Source of the DNA: Novipirellula herctigrandis
GTDB lineage: Bacteria > Planctomycetota > Planctomycetia > Pirellulales > Pirellulaceae
Assembly (NCBI GenBank): GCA_007859835.1
Contig: SJPJ01000001.1
Span: 7,076,973-7,140,972 of the forward strand
Length of the DNA stretch: 64,000 nucleotides
Direction: 5' to 3'
This document shows, piece after piece, positions 15,835 to 25,899 of the stretch (within the stretch, counting starts at the first letter, position 1; every line of letters starts with the position of its first letter). Under the pieces are notes generated by a model that ran no database searches, was not told the DNA's origin, and saw nothing but the letters and a program-made list of their open reading frames with translations. The position numbers and the translations under genes were made by a program.

Positions 15835-18564
15835 CTATTTGAACTGATAGTATTTCTTGTTTTTGATCAGTGCTTTGACCGCCTTTGCATTCTCTCTTTG
15901 AGTTGTTTTCAAACGTTCTGAGTTGTGAAGGTCCATCTCCGACTCCGCAATGCCCTCATTGCTTTGATCCTCGCGTGGACGCTTCTTTAACAACGCACCG
16001 GCGTCCTTTAGGTATGACAATGCCAATGCGCGATGCTGGTCATCTTCCATCAACGCCAACGCTGGACTTTTTTCCGGACGAGTGAAATTCACGAGATGCC
16101 CGTTCTCAAGCAGATACGGTAAGAGGCTCCCCCGCTTCGTATACTTGCCGTAGACAAGCTCGCGTTTTCGTGCGCCGTCTTCCAAAGCCAACAATGGACT
16201 ACGCCCTGGATAATACGACTCATAGCGTCCGTAATAAACTGCATTGATATCGATCCAACTGGTAATCCGCTGCATCTCTTTGTCGGAGAGCTTCACATCA
16301 TAATGCCCCTCCTTTAGAACGCGAACCAGTTTGCTGCGATGCGACCCCCAAGCATACGCAGGCAGAACACCGGGAGGACCGTCGCCGACAAAGTTGACCA
16401 TTTTCTCTTCGGAGCCTTCGTAGCGTTGACCGGATTTCGACATCAGTTCGGTATAGGAAACATTGAACGGATAGCTCAGGTCGCCACACAGGTTCAGCTC
16501 TTTTCCGGCTTCTTGGTCGTAATCGTGACAGGCGACACAGTGCCGATCGAAAACCGGCTGCACGTCGGTGAGATAGTTGAACGGTTTGGCTTCTTCGACG
16601 CTCGGCGTGTCCAGCCAAGGCTCTAGCCGACTCGTTGGCCGGCGCATGGCCATTGGCAATGCGTTATTGGGCATCGGCGTGGAAACACGATTCTCGTGGC
16701 AACCAATGCAACCCTGTGTTTCGCCGGGTCGTACGATGGTTGCTGATCGCATCGCTTGAATCATCTGCTTGTTTTCATCCAACGCGTGAATTTGAACGAA
16801 GGTATCAGCTGGCAATTCAAAATAGGCCGATCCATCTTCCTCGACAGGCACATCGCCCAAGATACGTTTGTTATTGGTCAGGTTCCAATTCATGGCACCG
16901 ACCTGCTGAGCATCCGTATTCCAATAGCCACGTTCATCATAGGTCTGACGCGGTGGCGCCTCGATGATGCGTAAATACTTGATCGAGCCCCGCGAGACGT
17001 TTGTCATTTCATCTCGATCACCGATATAAACGTCGTTTACATACAAAAAACCGTGATCCATCGTATAGTCGACCGCATCAGGAATCGCAGGAGCACGCTT
17101 GCGTGCCGCCAATGGGACGGCACCGTAAGCGCCTAACACCTCGTCGCCGGTTTCATAAACGACAATTTCGTTCCCGAAGATATCAGCGAGCATGATTGCC
17201 ATCTTCCCGTTCATTTTCGAGCTGCGGTTCTCGCGTTTCCCAACCCGTTTGGACACTAAAAAGAACTGACCGCCACCGGTACCTGCTTCCAAGTCATGCA
17301 CAGGATAAGGATCTTCATAGCGGGTCGGCAGCTTCTTAAAATTGTCGATAGAACCTCTAAATTTCATTGATCGATTGATTGCATCATCGCTGGGAGTCAC
17401 CAACTTGCGTCCCGATTCTGGCCACATCTCGATAATCGGCTCGAGTCCATCCATGCCCTTGGATCGATCCACCACGGCCATTGCGCCCCACGGCAGATCA
17501 TGCGTGGCACCATACACACACACCACACTATCCGTTCCCGGAATGGTCCGAGCATCGAGCATCGCGCCAGGACTCCAAGCATTGTTACCCATAAAGAGCT
17601 GATGCCGTGTGCCGTCTGGATTGCTGGTCCAAAGCCCAAGCGACGGTCCAAATTGGCGGTCCACATATTCCCAGCGGCTATAGAGAACCGTTCCATCGGG
17701 TCTTAAGCTTGCATGGAAATCGGCTAGATCATTTTTGCTGACCTGTACAATATTTGCCCCGTCCGATTCCATCGTAAACAAGTTCAATGAAATGTGACGG
17801 TTACATTGGCAATACTTTGGATCACGCGTGGAACTGAACAAAATTTTTCCATCCGGAAGATAGATGGGATCCACATCCGAAATCATGCTTCCGAAAGTTA
17901 GCTGTTTCAAATTGCGACCGTCCACATCGACTTCATAAAGGTGATAATCATCCGCTTTGTTCCTGCGCATGCTGAACAGAATTTTCTGCCCGTCAAAACT
18001 GACATCCGCGTCCCTGAAAATCCCGTCCGGCTCTTCCGCCAGCACCTGCTTTCGCGTCACAACCCCCGAATCTTCGATTGAGATGACATCCAATCGCCCC
18101 CCCAGACTGTGCCAGCTTTGGATTCCTCCACTGCCGGCGGCCCGATGAATGTCACCGTTCTGGAACATGGTGTTGATCGGACCGTGATTACCCCAATATT
18201 GGTCACGTACTTCAATCAGCCAGTCGTGCCCTTTGATATGCGGATGGCTCAGCAAAGCCTCTCGCTGCAACTGATCGTAACTCTCTGATGTCGCGTCCGA
18301 GATGCTTTCAAGCCGCTTCAGGTAGTCCGTCCCGCTAGGATATTGCGTCCCAAACGTATCTTTCAAGAAAACAATCGCGTCCCGCAGCGATTCAATTGTG
18401 TTCACCCCCCGCGTCTGGGACGTATCCACCCGCGTCTGGGACGCATCCACCCGCGTCGACTCCGACGCCTTTGTCTCTCTGGATTGCTTCGCGATTCCGA
18501 AGGCCAATCCAAGCAACACGACGCAAATCGCTGGTAACCATTTTCTGTAACTGTTCATATCCAT
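15835..18564 (-). CDS. Secreted TolB-like/HZS-alpha-middle-domain protein with two c-type heme sites
   Basis: A 909-residue exported protein. After an N-terminal membrane/signal segment (WLPAICVVLLGLAFGIAKQ) come beta-propeller blades of PD40/TolB type: FRDADVSFDGQKILFSMRR, VDPIYLPDGKILFSSTRDP and SLRPDGTVLYSRWEYVDRQ. This arrangement is usually annotated as 'hydrazine synthase alpha subunit middle domain', although non-anammox planctomycetes have many copies. Two CxxCH heme-binding motifs sit in the C-terminal third: CIGCH (about residue 640) and CVACH (about 685), as in planctomycete diheme cytochromes. It may be a periplasmic electron-transfer or sugar-oxidation protein; the substrate is unknown. 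A 7-residue repeat (RVDASQT, RVDTSQT) lies just after the membrane segment. Confidence 0.8.
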   Translation of the reverse strand: MDMNSYRKWLPAICVVLLGLAFGIAKQSRETKASESTRVDASQTRVDTSQTRGVNTIESLRDAIVFLKDTFGTQYPSGTDYLKRLESISDATSESYDQLQREALLSHPHIKGHDWLIEVRDQYWGNHGPINTMFQNGDIHRAAGSGGIQSWHSLGGRLDVISIEDSGVVTRKQVLAEEPDGIFRDADVSFDGQKILFSMRRNKADDYHLYEVDVDGRNLKQLTFGSMISDVDPIYLPDGKILFSSTRDPKYCQCNRHISLNLFTMESDGANIVQVSKNDLADFHASLRPDGTVLYSRWEYVDRQFGPSLGLWTSNPDGTRHQLFMGNNAWSPGAMLDARTIPGTDSVVCVYGATHDLPWGAMAVVDRSKGMDGLEPIIEMWPESGRKLVTPSDDAINRSMKFRGSIDNFKKLPTRYEDPYPVHDLEAGTGGGQFFLVSKRVGKRENRSSKMNGKMAIMLADIFGNEIVVYETGDEVLGAYGAVPLAARKRAPAIPDAVDYTMDHGFLYVNDVYIGDRDEMTNVSRGSIKYLRIIEAPPRQTYDERGYWNTDAQQVGAMNWNLTNNKRILGDVPVEEDGSAYFELPADTFVQIHALDENKQMIQAMRSATIVRPGETQGCIGCHENRVSTPMPNNALPMAMRRPTSRLEPWLDTPSVEEAKPFNYLTDVQPVFDRHCVACHDYDQEAGKELNLCGDLSYPFNVSYTELMSKSGQRYEGSEEKMVNFVGDGPPGVLPAYAWGSHRSKLVRVLKEGHYDVKLSDKEMQRITSWIDINAVYYGRYESYYPGRSPLLALEDGARKRELVYGKYTKRGSLLPYLLENGHLVNFTRPEKSPALALMEDDQHRALALSYLKDAGALLKKRPREDQSNEGIAESEMDLHNSERLKTTQRENAKAVKALIKNKKYYQFK
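18409..18457. repeat. 21-bp in-frame tandem repeat within the diheme protein gene
   Basis: Unit CCGCGTCTGGGACGTATCCAC at 18409-18429, a copy with one change at 18430-18450, and a 7-bp partial copy. It encodes a Thr/Ser/Gln-rich 7-residue repeat just behind the signal anchor, so reading frame is kept. Confidence 0.85.
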
Positions 18565-18971
18565 CGCAATACGTCTTCGTCGAATACTAAGCTAAGCAAC
18601 TGAACTGGGCGGCCCCCCAACATCATTTGCGGCCAAACGAACATTGAAGCGAACGGCGATTGCCCCCTTTTGCCGCCGTTGCAACATTTCGGAATCACCA
18701 GTCTACTCGTAATTCGCCTGTAAGTCTGACGCCCCCCGCCATGGCAACTTGGAACAATCCCATCGGTTAGTTCACTTACGAATATAACCATAAGATTCCC
18801 AACGATCGAATTCCGTCTCGTTGCGGACGCGCTGGCACGCGTCAGGCCGCCTTCAAATCCCCACTTCTCAGCTCGGCATGCCCTCACACCACGAATTTCC
18901 CGCGCGGATTGCCATCGCAGCCACCATCCAAACGTATTTCATTCTATTGGATCGCAATGGCGTCTCTCCGA
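18565..18971. other. Intergenic region, nothing supported
   Basis: About 400 bp between the diheme gene start and the 3' end of the next sulfatase. The promoter of the diheme gene should lie here, but I see no convincing -35/-10 pair, RNA gene or protein homology. Confidence 0.5.
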
Positions 18972-20579
18972 TTACTTGGCTTTCTTTCCGCTGATTGGAT
19001 CGGCCATCTGCGCTCGCCAATCAGTGTAGAGTTGTTTCATTTTGGCGACACGTTCAGGGAATTCTAAACTGAGATTCTTCGTTTCACCAGAATCATTCGC
19101 CAAATCATAGAGCTGCAATCCGCTTCGTATATTGACATCGGAAAGTGTGGGTTTGACCAATCCGTTTTCGTCTAGGTCGTAAGATTGATACGTTTTCCCG
19201 ACTTCTCTGTAGACAAGCTTCCAGTCGCCCAACCGAGCGACCCAATTGTTCTGTCTCGGTCCCGAGTCCCAAAACATAGGCTCCGACGCATGCAGTTGGT
19301 CCACATCGCCATGAATCAACGGAAGCAAACTCTTACCGTCAAGCTGTTTTTGCGGCGTCATGCCGGTAATTTCTGACAAAGTTGGAAATAGGTCACGATG
19401 TGTGACGGTGGCATCGATATGTTTGTTCGCAAAAGCGGATGGCCACGAAACGATCATCGGCACTTTGATTCCGCCGTCCATCAGGCAATATTTGTAGGCA
19501 TTGATCGGTCCATTGTTCGCATAAGACTGGTCCGAACCACCATTGTCGGACGAGAAAAAGATGAAGGTGTTCTCACGCACGCCTTGTGCTTCAAGTGCGT
19601 CCAATAGGTCACCAATCATCGTGTCCATTAACTCAAGATGCGCCAAATAGATTTTTCTGCCATAAGGATCGGGGATACCGAGATGACACGTTTGGTCGTA
19701 CCACTGACCATAGTCGGGCTGAGCAACAGGGTCCCAGTAAGGGTATTCCCAAACGGCGGCATCGCGATCAAACGGTCTGGCGGGAATTCCAAACTTCTTT
19801 CTCAATTGTTCCGGCCCTCGCGTCAACGGAGTATGCACCGCATTGAATTCCAACTGCAAGTAAAACGGCTTGTCACCCTCGGCCGAAATGAAATGGAGTG
19901 ACTCTCGACCAAACACCTCCGTGGTGGTCGTGTTCTCATACGATTCAAGTTCCCCATTGTCGCGTGTCAGTGGACCGATCGGTGCCATCCGTGCCTTCGC
20001 GATGCTGCCTTTCTGTTTTTTTTCATAAGCGGCAACGTCCTTTTCACTGATCAGATTGAAATCCCAAGAATGGTGTTTGAAACCCAAGTAATGGTCGAAC
20101 CCGTGTTTCATCGGGTCGCTCTTGGGGCCGTTATTCAGATGGGTCTTCCCAATTTTCATGGTTCGATAACCCCCATCACGCATCATCTCGGCAATGGTGT
20201 GCTCGTTGGACGGCAATCCCCCCTGGCCGTAGTAGTAGGCTCCCCAACGATGCTGATATCGCCCGGTGGAAAGCGCTAGACGTGAATTGCTGCAAACCGG
20301 CGCCGATGCGTAAGCATTTCGGAAGACAACACCTGATGCGGCCAATCGGTCGAGGTGAGGCGTGTTGACTCCATCAGCAACCACATCATGAAAACCAACA
20401 TCAGCGTAACCAAGATCATCGGCAAGAATCACGATGACGTTCGGCCGATTACCGCTGGGGTCTGAAATTCCTGCGGCAACCTTCTCACCAGCAGCAAACG
20501 CAGTGCTTGAGATGACCAGGGCCATTATCAATGTGACCTGCAAACGTGCAGGTGTGTGAAATAATCGAATCGGTTGCAT
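18972..20579 (-). CDS. Secreted sulfatase (S1 type) with a non-standard CSNSR active-site motif
   Basis: A 535-residue exported sulfatase with signal peptide (LQVTLIMALVISSTAFAAGE) and the S1 core: metal-binding RPNVIVILADDLGYADVG, FFSSDNGGSDQS and DGGIKVPMIVSWPS. The formylglycine position is C96 in PVCSNSRLALSTGRY. The consensus needed by the maturation enzyme is C-x-P/A-x-R, but here the third residue is Asn. The next landmark reads GKTHL where most sulfatases have GKWHL. The active site may therefore be matured differently, act with unmodified Cys, or be inactive. It lies 6 bp downstream of the broken GH29 gene on the same strand, suggesting an original fucosidase-sulfatase operon on sulfated fucose. 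Confidence 0.87.
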   Translation of the reverse strand: MQPIRLFHTPARLQVTLIMALVISSTAFAAGEKVAAGISDPSGNRPNVIVILADDLGYADVGFHDVVADGVNTPHLDRLAASGVVFRNAYASAPVCSNSRLALSTGRYQHRWGAYYYGQGGLPSNEHTIAEMMRDGGYRTMKIGKTHLNNGPKSDPMKHGFDHYLGFKHHSWDFNLISEKDVAAYEKKQKGSIAKARMAPIGPLTRDNGELESYENTTTTEVFGRESLHFISAEGDKPFYLQLEFNAVHTPLTRGPEQLRKKFGIPARPFDRDAAVWEYPYWDPVAQPDYGQWYDQTCHLGIPDPYGRKIYLAHLELMDTMIGDLLDALEAQGVRENTFIFFSSDNGGSDQSYANNGPINAYKYCLMDGGIKVPMIVSWPSAFANKHIDATVTHRDLFPTLSEITGMTPQKQLDGKSLLPLIHGDVDQLHASEPMFWDSGPRQNNWVARLGDWKLVYREVGKTYQSYDLDENGLVKPTLSDVNIRSGLQLYDLANDSGETKNLSLEFPERVAKMKQLYTDWRAQMADPISGKKAK

Positions 20580-22022
20580 ATTTACTCACCACTGTTTTTG
20601 AAAAAAAATTCGAAAGGCATAAGCCGCTTCGTTGGGCTTATTGCCATTGGTTTGGATCACCAAGCCTTCGTTTGTCTGTCTCCATCTCACCTTTGTATTG
20701 CCACTAACGAAGCCCACTGATCGGATTGCACGAGATTCTTGCGGGTTTCCCTTCGCCAGCGACTTGATGGTAAAGACACCGTCTTGGGGCCAACCGAGCG
20801 ACGTGGCGTAAAGTGTGTCGCCTTTGGTGGTAAAGCGAATATCCGCCGCGATATTTTCCGCGTTCTCACTTTCAGCGTAATGCCCGGCGACAACTTTTGT
20901 CGGACCTTCACCGTAAATTCCCCATGGCCGAGTCTCATGAACCGCCTCACCATTGAGTTTCAACCTCTCACCCATTTCTTTTTAAATCGCGGTTTCCTCT
21001 TCGCGGATCGTACCGTCTGATTTTGGACCGACATTCAGCAGCAAGCAGCCATTTTTGCTGACTGTATCGATCAGTTCATCCAGCAGGCTTCCGGACGTCT
21101 TGAATTCCACTCTCTCAATATAGCTCCACGCATTCTTTCCAGTGGCAGTATCCGTTTGCCAGGGATACTTATTGATCTTGTCCATACGCCCACGTTCGAT
21201 GTCGAGCACCATCAGACCTTCCGGGACCGACTCGCGGTTCATGTTCTTGTCTTGGAAAACCACCTCTTTTTTCCATTCAAGTCCCTTGTTGTAGAAATAG
21301 GCGAGAATTTTGGGATGCATCTCTTCGTAACCTGGTTTGTCGATGCCGAAATCAAACCACAGAAGGTCGGGTGCAGATTGATCAATGATGTCCGTTGTGC
21401 GAGTCCACCAAAGGTCGAGAAAATCCTGACTTGGCAACTCGTCCTTGCTTTTCTTGGGCTTCATATAGAGATCCTGAAACTCAGGATTGTTCGTATCAAA
21501 GGCACGGTCCTTCTTGCTGTAGAAACCGCGGGCGGTGGCAAAGTGTGATGAGGCTGCAAACTTTAGGCCCGCCGCCCGAGTTGCATCGGCCAGCATCCGC
21601 ATCGTGTCTTTCTTGGGTCCCATGTTCACAACATTCCATCACGTATGGTTGGAATTGTACATGGCAAAGGCATCGTGATGTTCGGCAACAGGGACCACAT
21701 ATCTCGCTCCTGCCTCCTTGAACAGTTCCCCCCATGCCTCGGCGTCAAATTTCTCGGCTTTGAACATCGGTATAAAATCTTTGTAGCCGAATTCCGAATG
21801 CTCTCCGTAGGTCGCGAGGTGATGTATATACGCCGACTTCCCGTTTCGTTCCCACCCCATGTAGTACTTGTATTTGCCGTACTTCGTTGTTGCGTCGGCT
21901 GGAACGGTATACGGCCCCCAGTGCAGAAAGATGCCGAACTTGGCATCGCGGAACCACTCGGGACACTGATAGTGGCTACGAATCGAGTCCCCGTCTGCTT
22001 GGTAGCGAAAACCTTCCGCTAG

Positions 22023-23862
22023 TCCTCAATCAAGCGACTGCTAAGTCGCGAATATTTTATAAAACTCGAAAACCCTTGGCGTTTTACGCGTCTATTGGAG
22101 GTTACTAAGACTTCAATCCACGCACGCTACAAGGGGTTTCGAGTGAACATCAGGGTACGTCAACAACTGCGAAAACGCAAACGGAGATTATTACGCAGAA
22201 TTTCAGTCCAGCATGGAGCGTGGAAATCGCCCATGATTCGTCCTTCCACCACGAAACTCGAACTCGCCGAGAAACAGCAGGCGGTCTCCTGCGGCGGTAT
22301 CGCAGTGATCCTCGAACTGATCAAGAAGCTTGGTCTGCGGAAGGAACTCAATCGTTCGGCAAAGGTATTCAAGCTCCACCTGCCCTACGACGAAACTGAC
22401 CACATTCTCAACATTGCCCTGAACCTGCTCGCCGGTGGAACGTGCTTGGATCACATCGAACAACGACGCAACGACGAAGCCTATCTCGATGCACTCGGTG
22501 CGGAGCGCATACCCGACCCGACTACTGCTGGAGATTTCTGCCGGAGATTCAGTCACCTCAAGCTGCTCATGGTCATGCAGGCAGTCAATCGCGTTCGGCA
22601 AACCGTTTGGAAGCAGCAAGAGGACAGCTTTCTCGATTGCGCCACGATCGAAGCAGACGGAACGATGGTGGAAACAAGCGGTGAAAAGAAATCCGGCATC
22701 GGCATCAACTACAAAGGCCAATGGGGCTACCATCCGCTGGTCGTCACGCTCGCGGAAACTCAGGAGCTGCTTTACCTGCACAATCGTAGCGGCAATCGTA
22801 CCAGCGAGGAAGACTCCGCATTTTTCTATGACTTGGCGATCCAACAATGCACACAGGCGGGCTTTCGAAAGATCGTTCTTCGTGGCGATACGGCCTTCTC
22901 GTCGACGGAGCACTTGGATCGCTGGGACAACTCAGGTGTGAAGTTCATTCTTGGCTATTCCGCTCATCGGAACCTCTGCCGCATCGCTGATTCGCTTGCA
23001 AAAACCGCATGGAAACGGCTTGACCGTTCGAGGCGAAGCACGCCGGACAAGGCAGAGCGTGCCTGCCGTCCGAACGAGAGAGAACGAATCGTCCAGACCA
23101 ATGGCTACAAGAATCAACGACTTACCGGAGAGAGTTACGCTGAATTCGAGTATTGTCCCACCGCATGCGAGAAGACTTATCGAATGATCGTTGTTCGCAA
23201 AGACATTGATGTAACCAGTGGGCAACAGCTACTGTTCTCCGAAGAGCGATACTTCTTTTATATCACCAATGAAACAGCAGGAACTTTGCCAGCGAGGGAA
23301 GTGATTCGCGGCAGCAACCAGCGTTGCGACCAAGAAAACACGATCAGCCAATTGAAAGCCTGTGGAGCCTTGACCGCTCCGCTGGATAACCTTGAAAGCA
23401 ACATGGCGTACATGCTGTTCGCCTCCTTGGCTTGGACGTTGAAGATTTGGAGCGGGTTGCTGGTTCAAGTCAAGGGCAACGAAAGTCAGAAACGTGTTCG
23501 CCGGGAAGCTCGCAACCGAATTATTCGGATGGAATTCTGGACGTATTTGAATTCGCTGATCCTTCTTCCCGCTCAAATCATCCGTTCGTCACGGCAGCGC
23601 GTCTTCCGGTTGTTAACCTATCGCCCTACGGTGGACCTACTGATGACCCTACACGATCACATCCGCAAGCCACTGCGATGTTGACGACTCAGCACCAACG
23701 AAGCCGAGGTCTGGACGTCTCGGTACCGCTCAAACGCCTAACTCAAAGAACACGAGCCATGCGAAGATCAAGATCGAAAATCAAAAAGCCTGGCCACCGG
23801 TCTGCTCGCATCGCACAAGCGAAAAACCCGAAAACGTCACGCGTGGATCGCTTGATTGAGGG
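22023..23862 (+). mobile_element. IS1380-family insertion sequence, 1840 bp, with CTAG target duplication
   Basis: Bounded by inverted repeats (T/C)CCTCAATCAAGCGA at 22023 and, reversed, at 23862. It is flanked by the 4-bp direct repeat CTAG at 22019-22022 and 23863-23866. It sits in codons 20-21 of the GH29 pseudogene, opposite to that gene's direction. The clean ends indicate a young, complete insertion. Confidence 0.9.
22233..23684 (+). CDS. IS1380-family transposase
   Basis: DDE transposase of about 483 residues if translated from the ATG at 22233; the open frame extends up to a TTG at 22095 and includes a GTG at 22143, so the N-terminus is uncertain. Features of the family are visible: ILNIALNLLAGGTCLDHIEQ, DPTTAGDFCRRF, the first catalytic Asp in ATIEADGTMVET, RGDTAFSSTEHLDRW (second Asp) and RGSNQRCDQENTISQLK (catalytic Glu region). 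The frame is full length and undamaged, so the element is probably still mobile. Confidence 0.9.
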   Translation: MIRPSTTKLELAEKQQAVSCGGIAVILELIKKLGLRKELNRSAKVFKLHLPYDETDHILNIALNLLAGGTCLDHIEQRRNDEAYLDALGAERIPDPTTAGDFCRRFSHLKLLMVMQAVNRVRQTVWKQQEDSFLDCATIEADGTMVETSGEKKSGIGINYKGQWGYHPLVVTLAETQELLYLHNRSGNRTSEEDSAFFYDLAIQQCTQAGFRKIVLRGDTAFSSTEHLDRWDNSGVKFILGYSAHRNLCRIADSLAKTAWKRLDRSRRSTPDKAERACRPNERERIVQTNGYKNQRLTGESYAEFEYCPTACEKTYRMIVVRKDIDVTSGQQLLFSEERYFFYITNETAGTLPAREVIRGSNQRCDQENTISQLKACGALTAPLDNLESNMAYMLFASLAWTLKIWSGLLVQVKGNESQKRVRREARNRIIRMEFWTYLNSLILLPAQIIRSSRQRVFRLLTYRPTVDLLMTLHDHIRKPLRC

Positions 23863-24056
23863 CTAGTGCAGGCGTACATAACATCGAGACCCCAAGAACG
23901 ATCACTGAAACCAGTTTCTTCATCGCAATCTTCCTCGCTGCAAAAAGTTCTGCAATCAAGTACTCGGTGATACGCCAAGAGGCAACCAGGACACTCGTTT
24001 TCCGTGCCGCCGTGATTTTCGGTGGAGGACCAACAAGCTAAGATTTCCCATCCTTA

Positions 24057-25592
24057 TCATGGCTGTTTTTCTTGTTTACTGACGCGGGGATGGAGACTCG
24101 TTTTAAAACCGTTCAGTTTAAAAGCGACGGCGTGCTCCGAAGGAAATTCCAATTCACCCAACTTTGGCAACCGAAGAACCAACTGTTTGGAATCGTTGAT
24201 GATGTAGTCCACCAAGCCATCATGCCCAAGCATTTGGACCGTGGCCGAATCCGCCGCCTGCTCAACTTGGACCGAACGAAGCGTGACATCGCCTTCCGCT
24301 CGGTCAAGCAGAATTGCATACAGCGTGCTACCGTCTTTGCTGCGTGTGTACCGAATATCGGACGCTGTGTAGTGGAACCCATCCTTCTCACTGAACCCGC
24401 CGCTCTTCGTCATCTGGGTTGGCCCCTCACCGTACACAAGCCAAGGTCGCGTCGAGAAGATCGCTTCCGAATTAGCTTCAAGCCATTTGCCGATGCCACG
24501 TAATAACGCAGCAGCCTCGGGCGGAATCTCACCCGCGGCTGTCGGCCCCACGTTCAACAACATGCAACCGTTCTTGCTGACAATATCCACGAGGACATCA
24601 ACCAAGTCATTTTCCGTTTTGAACTTGACGGACTTTTGATTGAACCATGGTCCAACCGACGTGTCAGTCAGCCAAGGGAATTCAGGCAAGTAATCCAAAC
24701 GACCGCGTTCAAAATCGATGATGCCGGTGTTTTCGTGAATATCCCAGTGCTTGTGGGCAACTCCAACTTGGCGATTGTGTTTCGCTGCCCAATTGTAGTA
24801 GTCGGCAAACATGCGCTGCTGGTACTCGGGTGTAACACAATTGCGTTCTCCGAGACCAAAGTCGAACCAAATCATGTCAGGTTCATAATTCACAACGACT
24901 TCATTGATCTTGGCAAGCCACTGATCGAGGAAACGCGGTGTGGGAGGGGCATCAGCCTCGTGCGCATCGCCATAGAGATTGACGTACTTTGGATCAGAAC
25001 CATCAAATTTGTAAGACGGCTCAAAATACCGCCAGGTGAACGAATGATGAAACGTTGCAATGAACTTCAACCCTTGAGCCCGAATCGCTTTTTCTAACTC
25101 CGCAGTGACATCGCGTTTGGGACCTTTGTCCATCGTGTCCCACTCCGTGACTTTCGAATCCCACATTGCATAGTTGTCATGGTGGATGACAACGGGCCCA
25201 GCAAACTTGGCTCCCGAAGCAGCAAACAACTCCGCCCATTTTTCAGCATCGAATTCCGGGGCAGTAAACCGTTCCACAATATCCTTGTAGCCAAAGTCTT
25301 TCTGCTCGCCAAATGTCTCGCGATGAAAATCAAAGGCAGGGTTTTTCGGTTCGTACATACGCATACCGTACCACTGAACTCCACCCTTTTCTGCGTTTTC
25401 AGAACCGACCGTAACGGGCCCCCAGTGCGTGTAGATTCCGAACTTAGCATCTTTGAACCACTCCGGAGCAACATGCTTGCTCAATGATGTCCAATCGGCC
25501 TCGTAGGGTTGATCGGCCATGGCAGAGCGATCGGGTGTGAAAATGAGACTGCAAAGTACGAGCACACCAGACAGAGTTAGCCGGAACATCAT
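24057..25592 (-). CDS. GH29 alpha-L-fucosidase, secreted
   Basis: An intact 511-residue enzyme expected to hydrolyse alpha-L-fucosides by a retaining mechanism. It has a signal peptide (LTLSGVLVLCSLIFTPDRSA), the GH29 opening WFKDAKFGIYTHWGPVTVG and FAGPVVIHHDNYAMWDSKV. The nucleophile is D244 in PDMIWFDFGLGERN, followed by DFERGRLDYLPEFPWLTD and KNGCMLLNVGPTAAGEIP. A C-terminal beta-sandwich covers about residues 390-490. The general acid/base is not conserved across GH29 and I do not assign it. It shares strand and architecture with the broken GH29 copy downstream, but sequence differs throughout, so they are old paralogues. Tandem 16-bp duplications lie 120-175 bp upstream of its start. 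Confidence 0.93.
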   Translation of the reverse strand: MMFRLTLSGVLVLCSLIFTPDRSAMADQPYEADWTSLSKHVAPEWFKDAKFGIYTHWGPVTVGSENAEKGGVQWYGMRMYEPKNPAFDFHRETFGEQKDFGYKDIVERFTAPEFDAEKWAELFAASGAKFAGPVVIHHDNYAMWDSKVTEWDTMDKGPKRDVTAELEKAIRAQGLKFIATFHHSFTWRYFEPSYKFDGSDPKYVNLYGDAHEADAPPTPRFLDQWLAKINEVVVNYEPDMIWFDFGLGERNCVTPEYQQRMFADYYNWAAKHNRQVGVAHKHWDIHENTGIIDFERGRLDYLPEFPWLTDTSVGPWFNQKSVKFKTENDLVDVLVDIVSKNGCMLLNVGPTAAGEIPPEAAALLRGIGKWLEANSEAIFSTRPWLVYGEGPTQMTKSGGFSEKDGFHYTASDIRYTRSKDGSTLYAILLDRAEGDVTLRSVQVEQAADSATVQMLGHDGLVDYIINDSKQLVLRLPKLGELEFPSEHAVAFKLNGFKTSLHPRVSKQEKQP

Positions 25593-25710
25593 TTCTTTTA
25601 CCTTTCCTTTTTCTTCGATTCAATACCGTCGATTCGTTGAGCAAGTTCCCACGTTGGCGGTTGTGTTTAATCAACACATCCAACACAAACGCGGGGGACG
25701 GCCATCCGCA

Positions 25711-25767
25711 GCCGCCCAGGCGTTGGGCCGCCCAGGCGTTTGCTCGAACAGGCGTTTGCTCGAACAG
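25711..25767. repeat. Two adjacent 16-bp tandem duplications
   Basis: GCCGCCCAGGCGTTGG at 25711 is followed by a near-copy at 25727, then GCTCGAACAGGCGTTT at 25742 and a truncated copy at 25758. They lie upstream of the GH29 gene that starts at 25592 on the minus strand. Confidence 0.85.
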
Positions 25768-25899
25768 ACCTCATCAATGAATCATTGACATGTCCAACAC
25801 GCGTTGGAACAGGCAAATGGGTAGCAGGAATCGAGCTACCATGATAACCGAAAACGAACCTCCGCATCAGCAACGGTGCGTTCGTTCTCGCGTTGTAGG

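Larger units (their letters stand above)
20586..23923 (-). pseudogene. GH29 alpha-L-fucosidase gene split by IS1380 and carrying two in-frame stops
   Basis: Removing the IS (22023-23862) and one CTAG copy gives a single frame of 497 codons plus stop. The ATG at 23923 starts a signal peptide (KKLVSVIVLGVSMLCTPALA) whose last residues straddle the insertion site. GH29 landmarks follow: [54 protein letters not shown] (nucleophile Asp) and LLLNVGPKSDGTI, ending AYAFRIFFQKQW. Two nonsense codons interrupt it in frame: TGA at 21641-21639 (after SNHT, where Arg is expected) and TAA at 20984-20982 (after EETAI). Length and frame are otherwise intact, so decay is recent. The enzyme would have released L-fucose in the periplasm. 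Confidence 0.85.

Noticed and set aside
20982..21641. Reassigned stop codons (TGA and TAA read as sense) to explain the open GH29 frame
   Set aside because: Both TGA and TAA end normal genes throughout the window, and the same gene is already broken by an IS, so decay is simpler.
22203..22913. 236-codon open frame antisense to the IS1380 transposase
   Set aside because: It mirrors a strongly supported transposase frame and has no recognisable motif or ribosome site.
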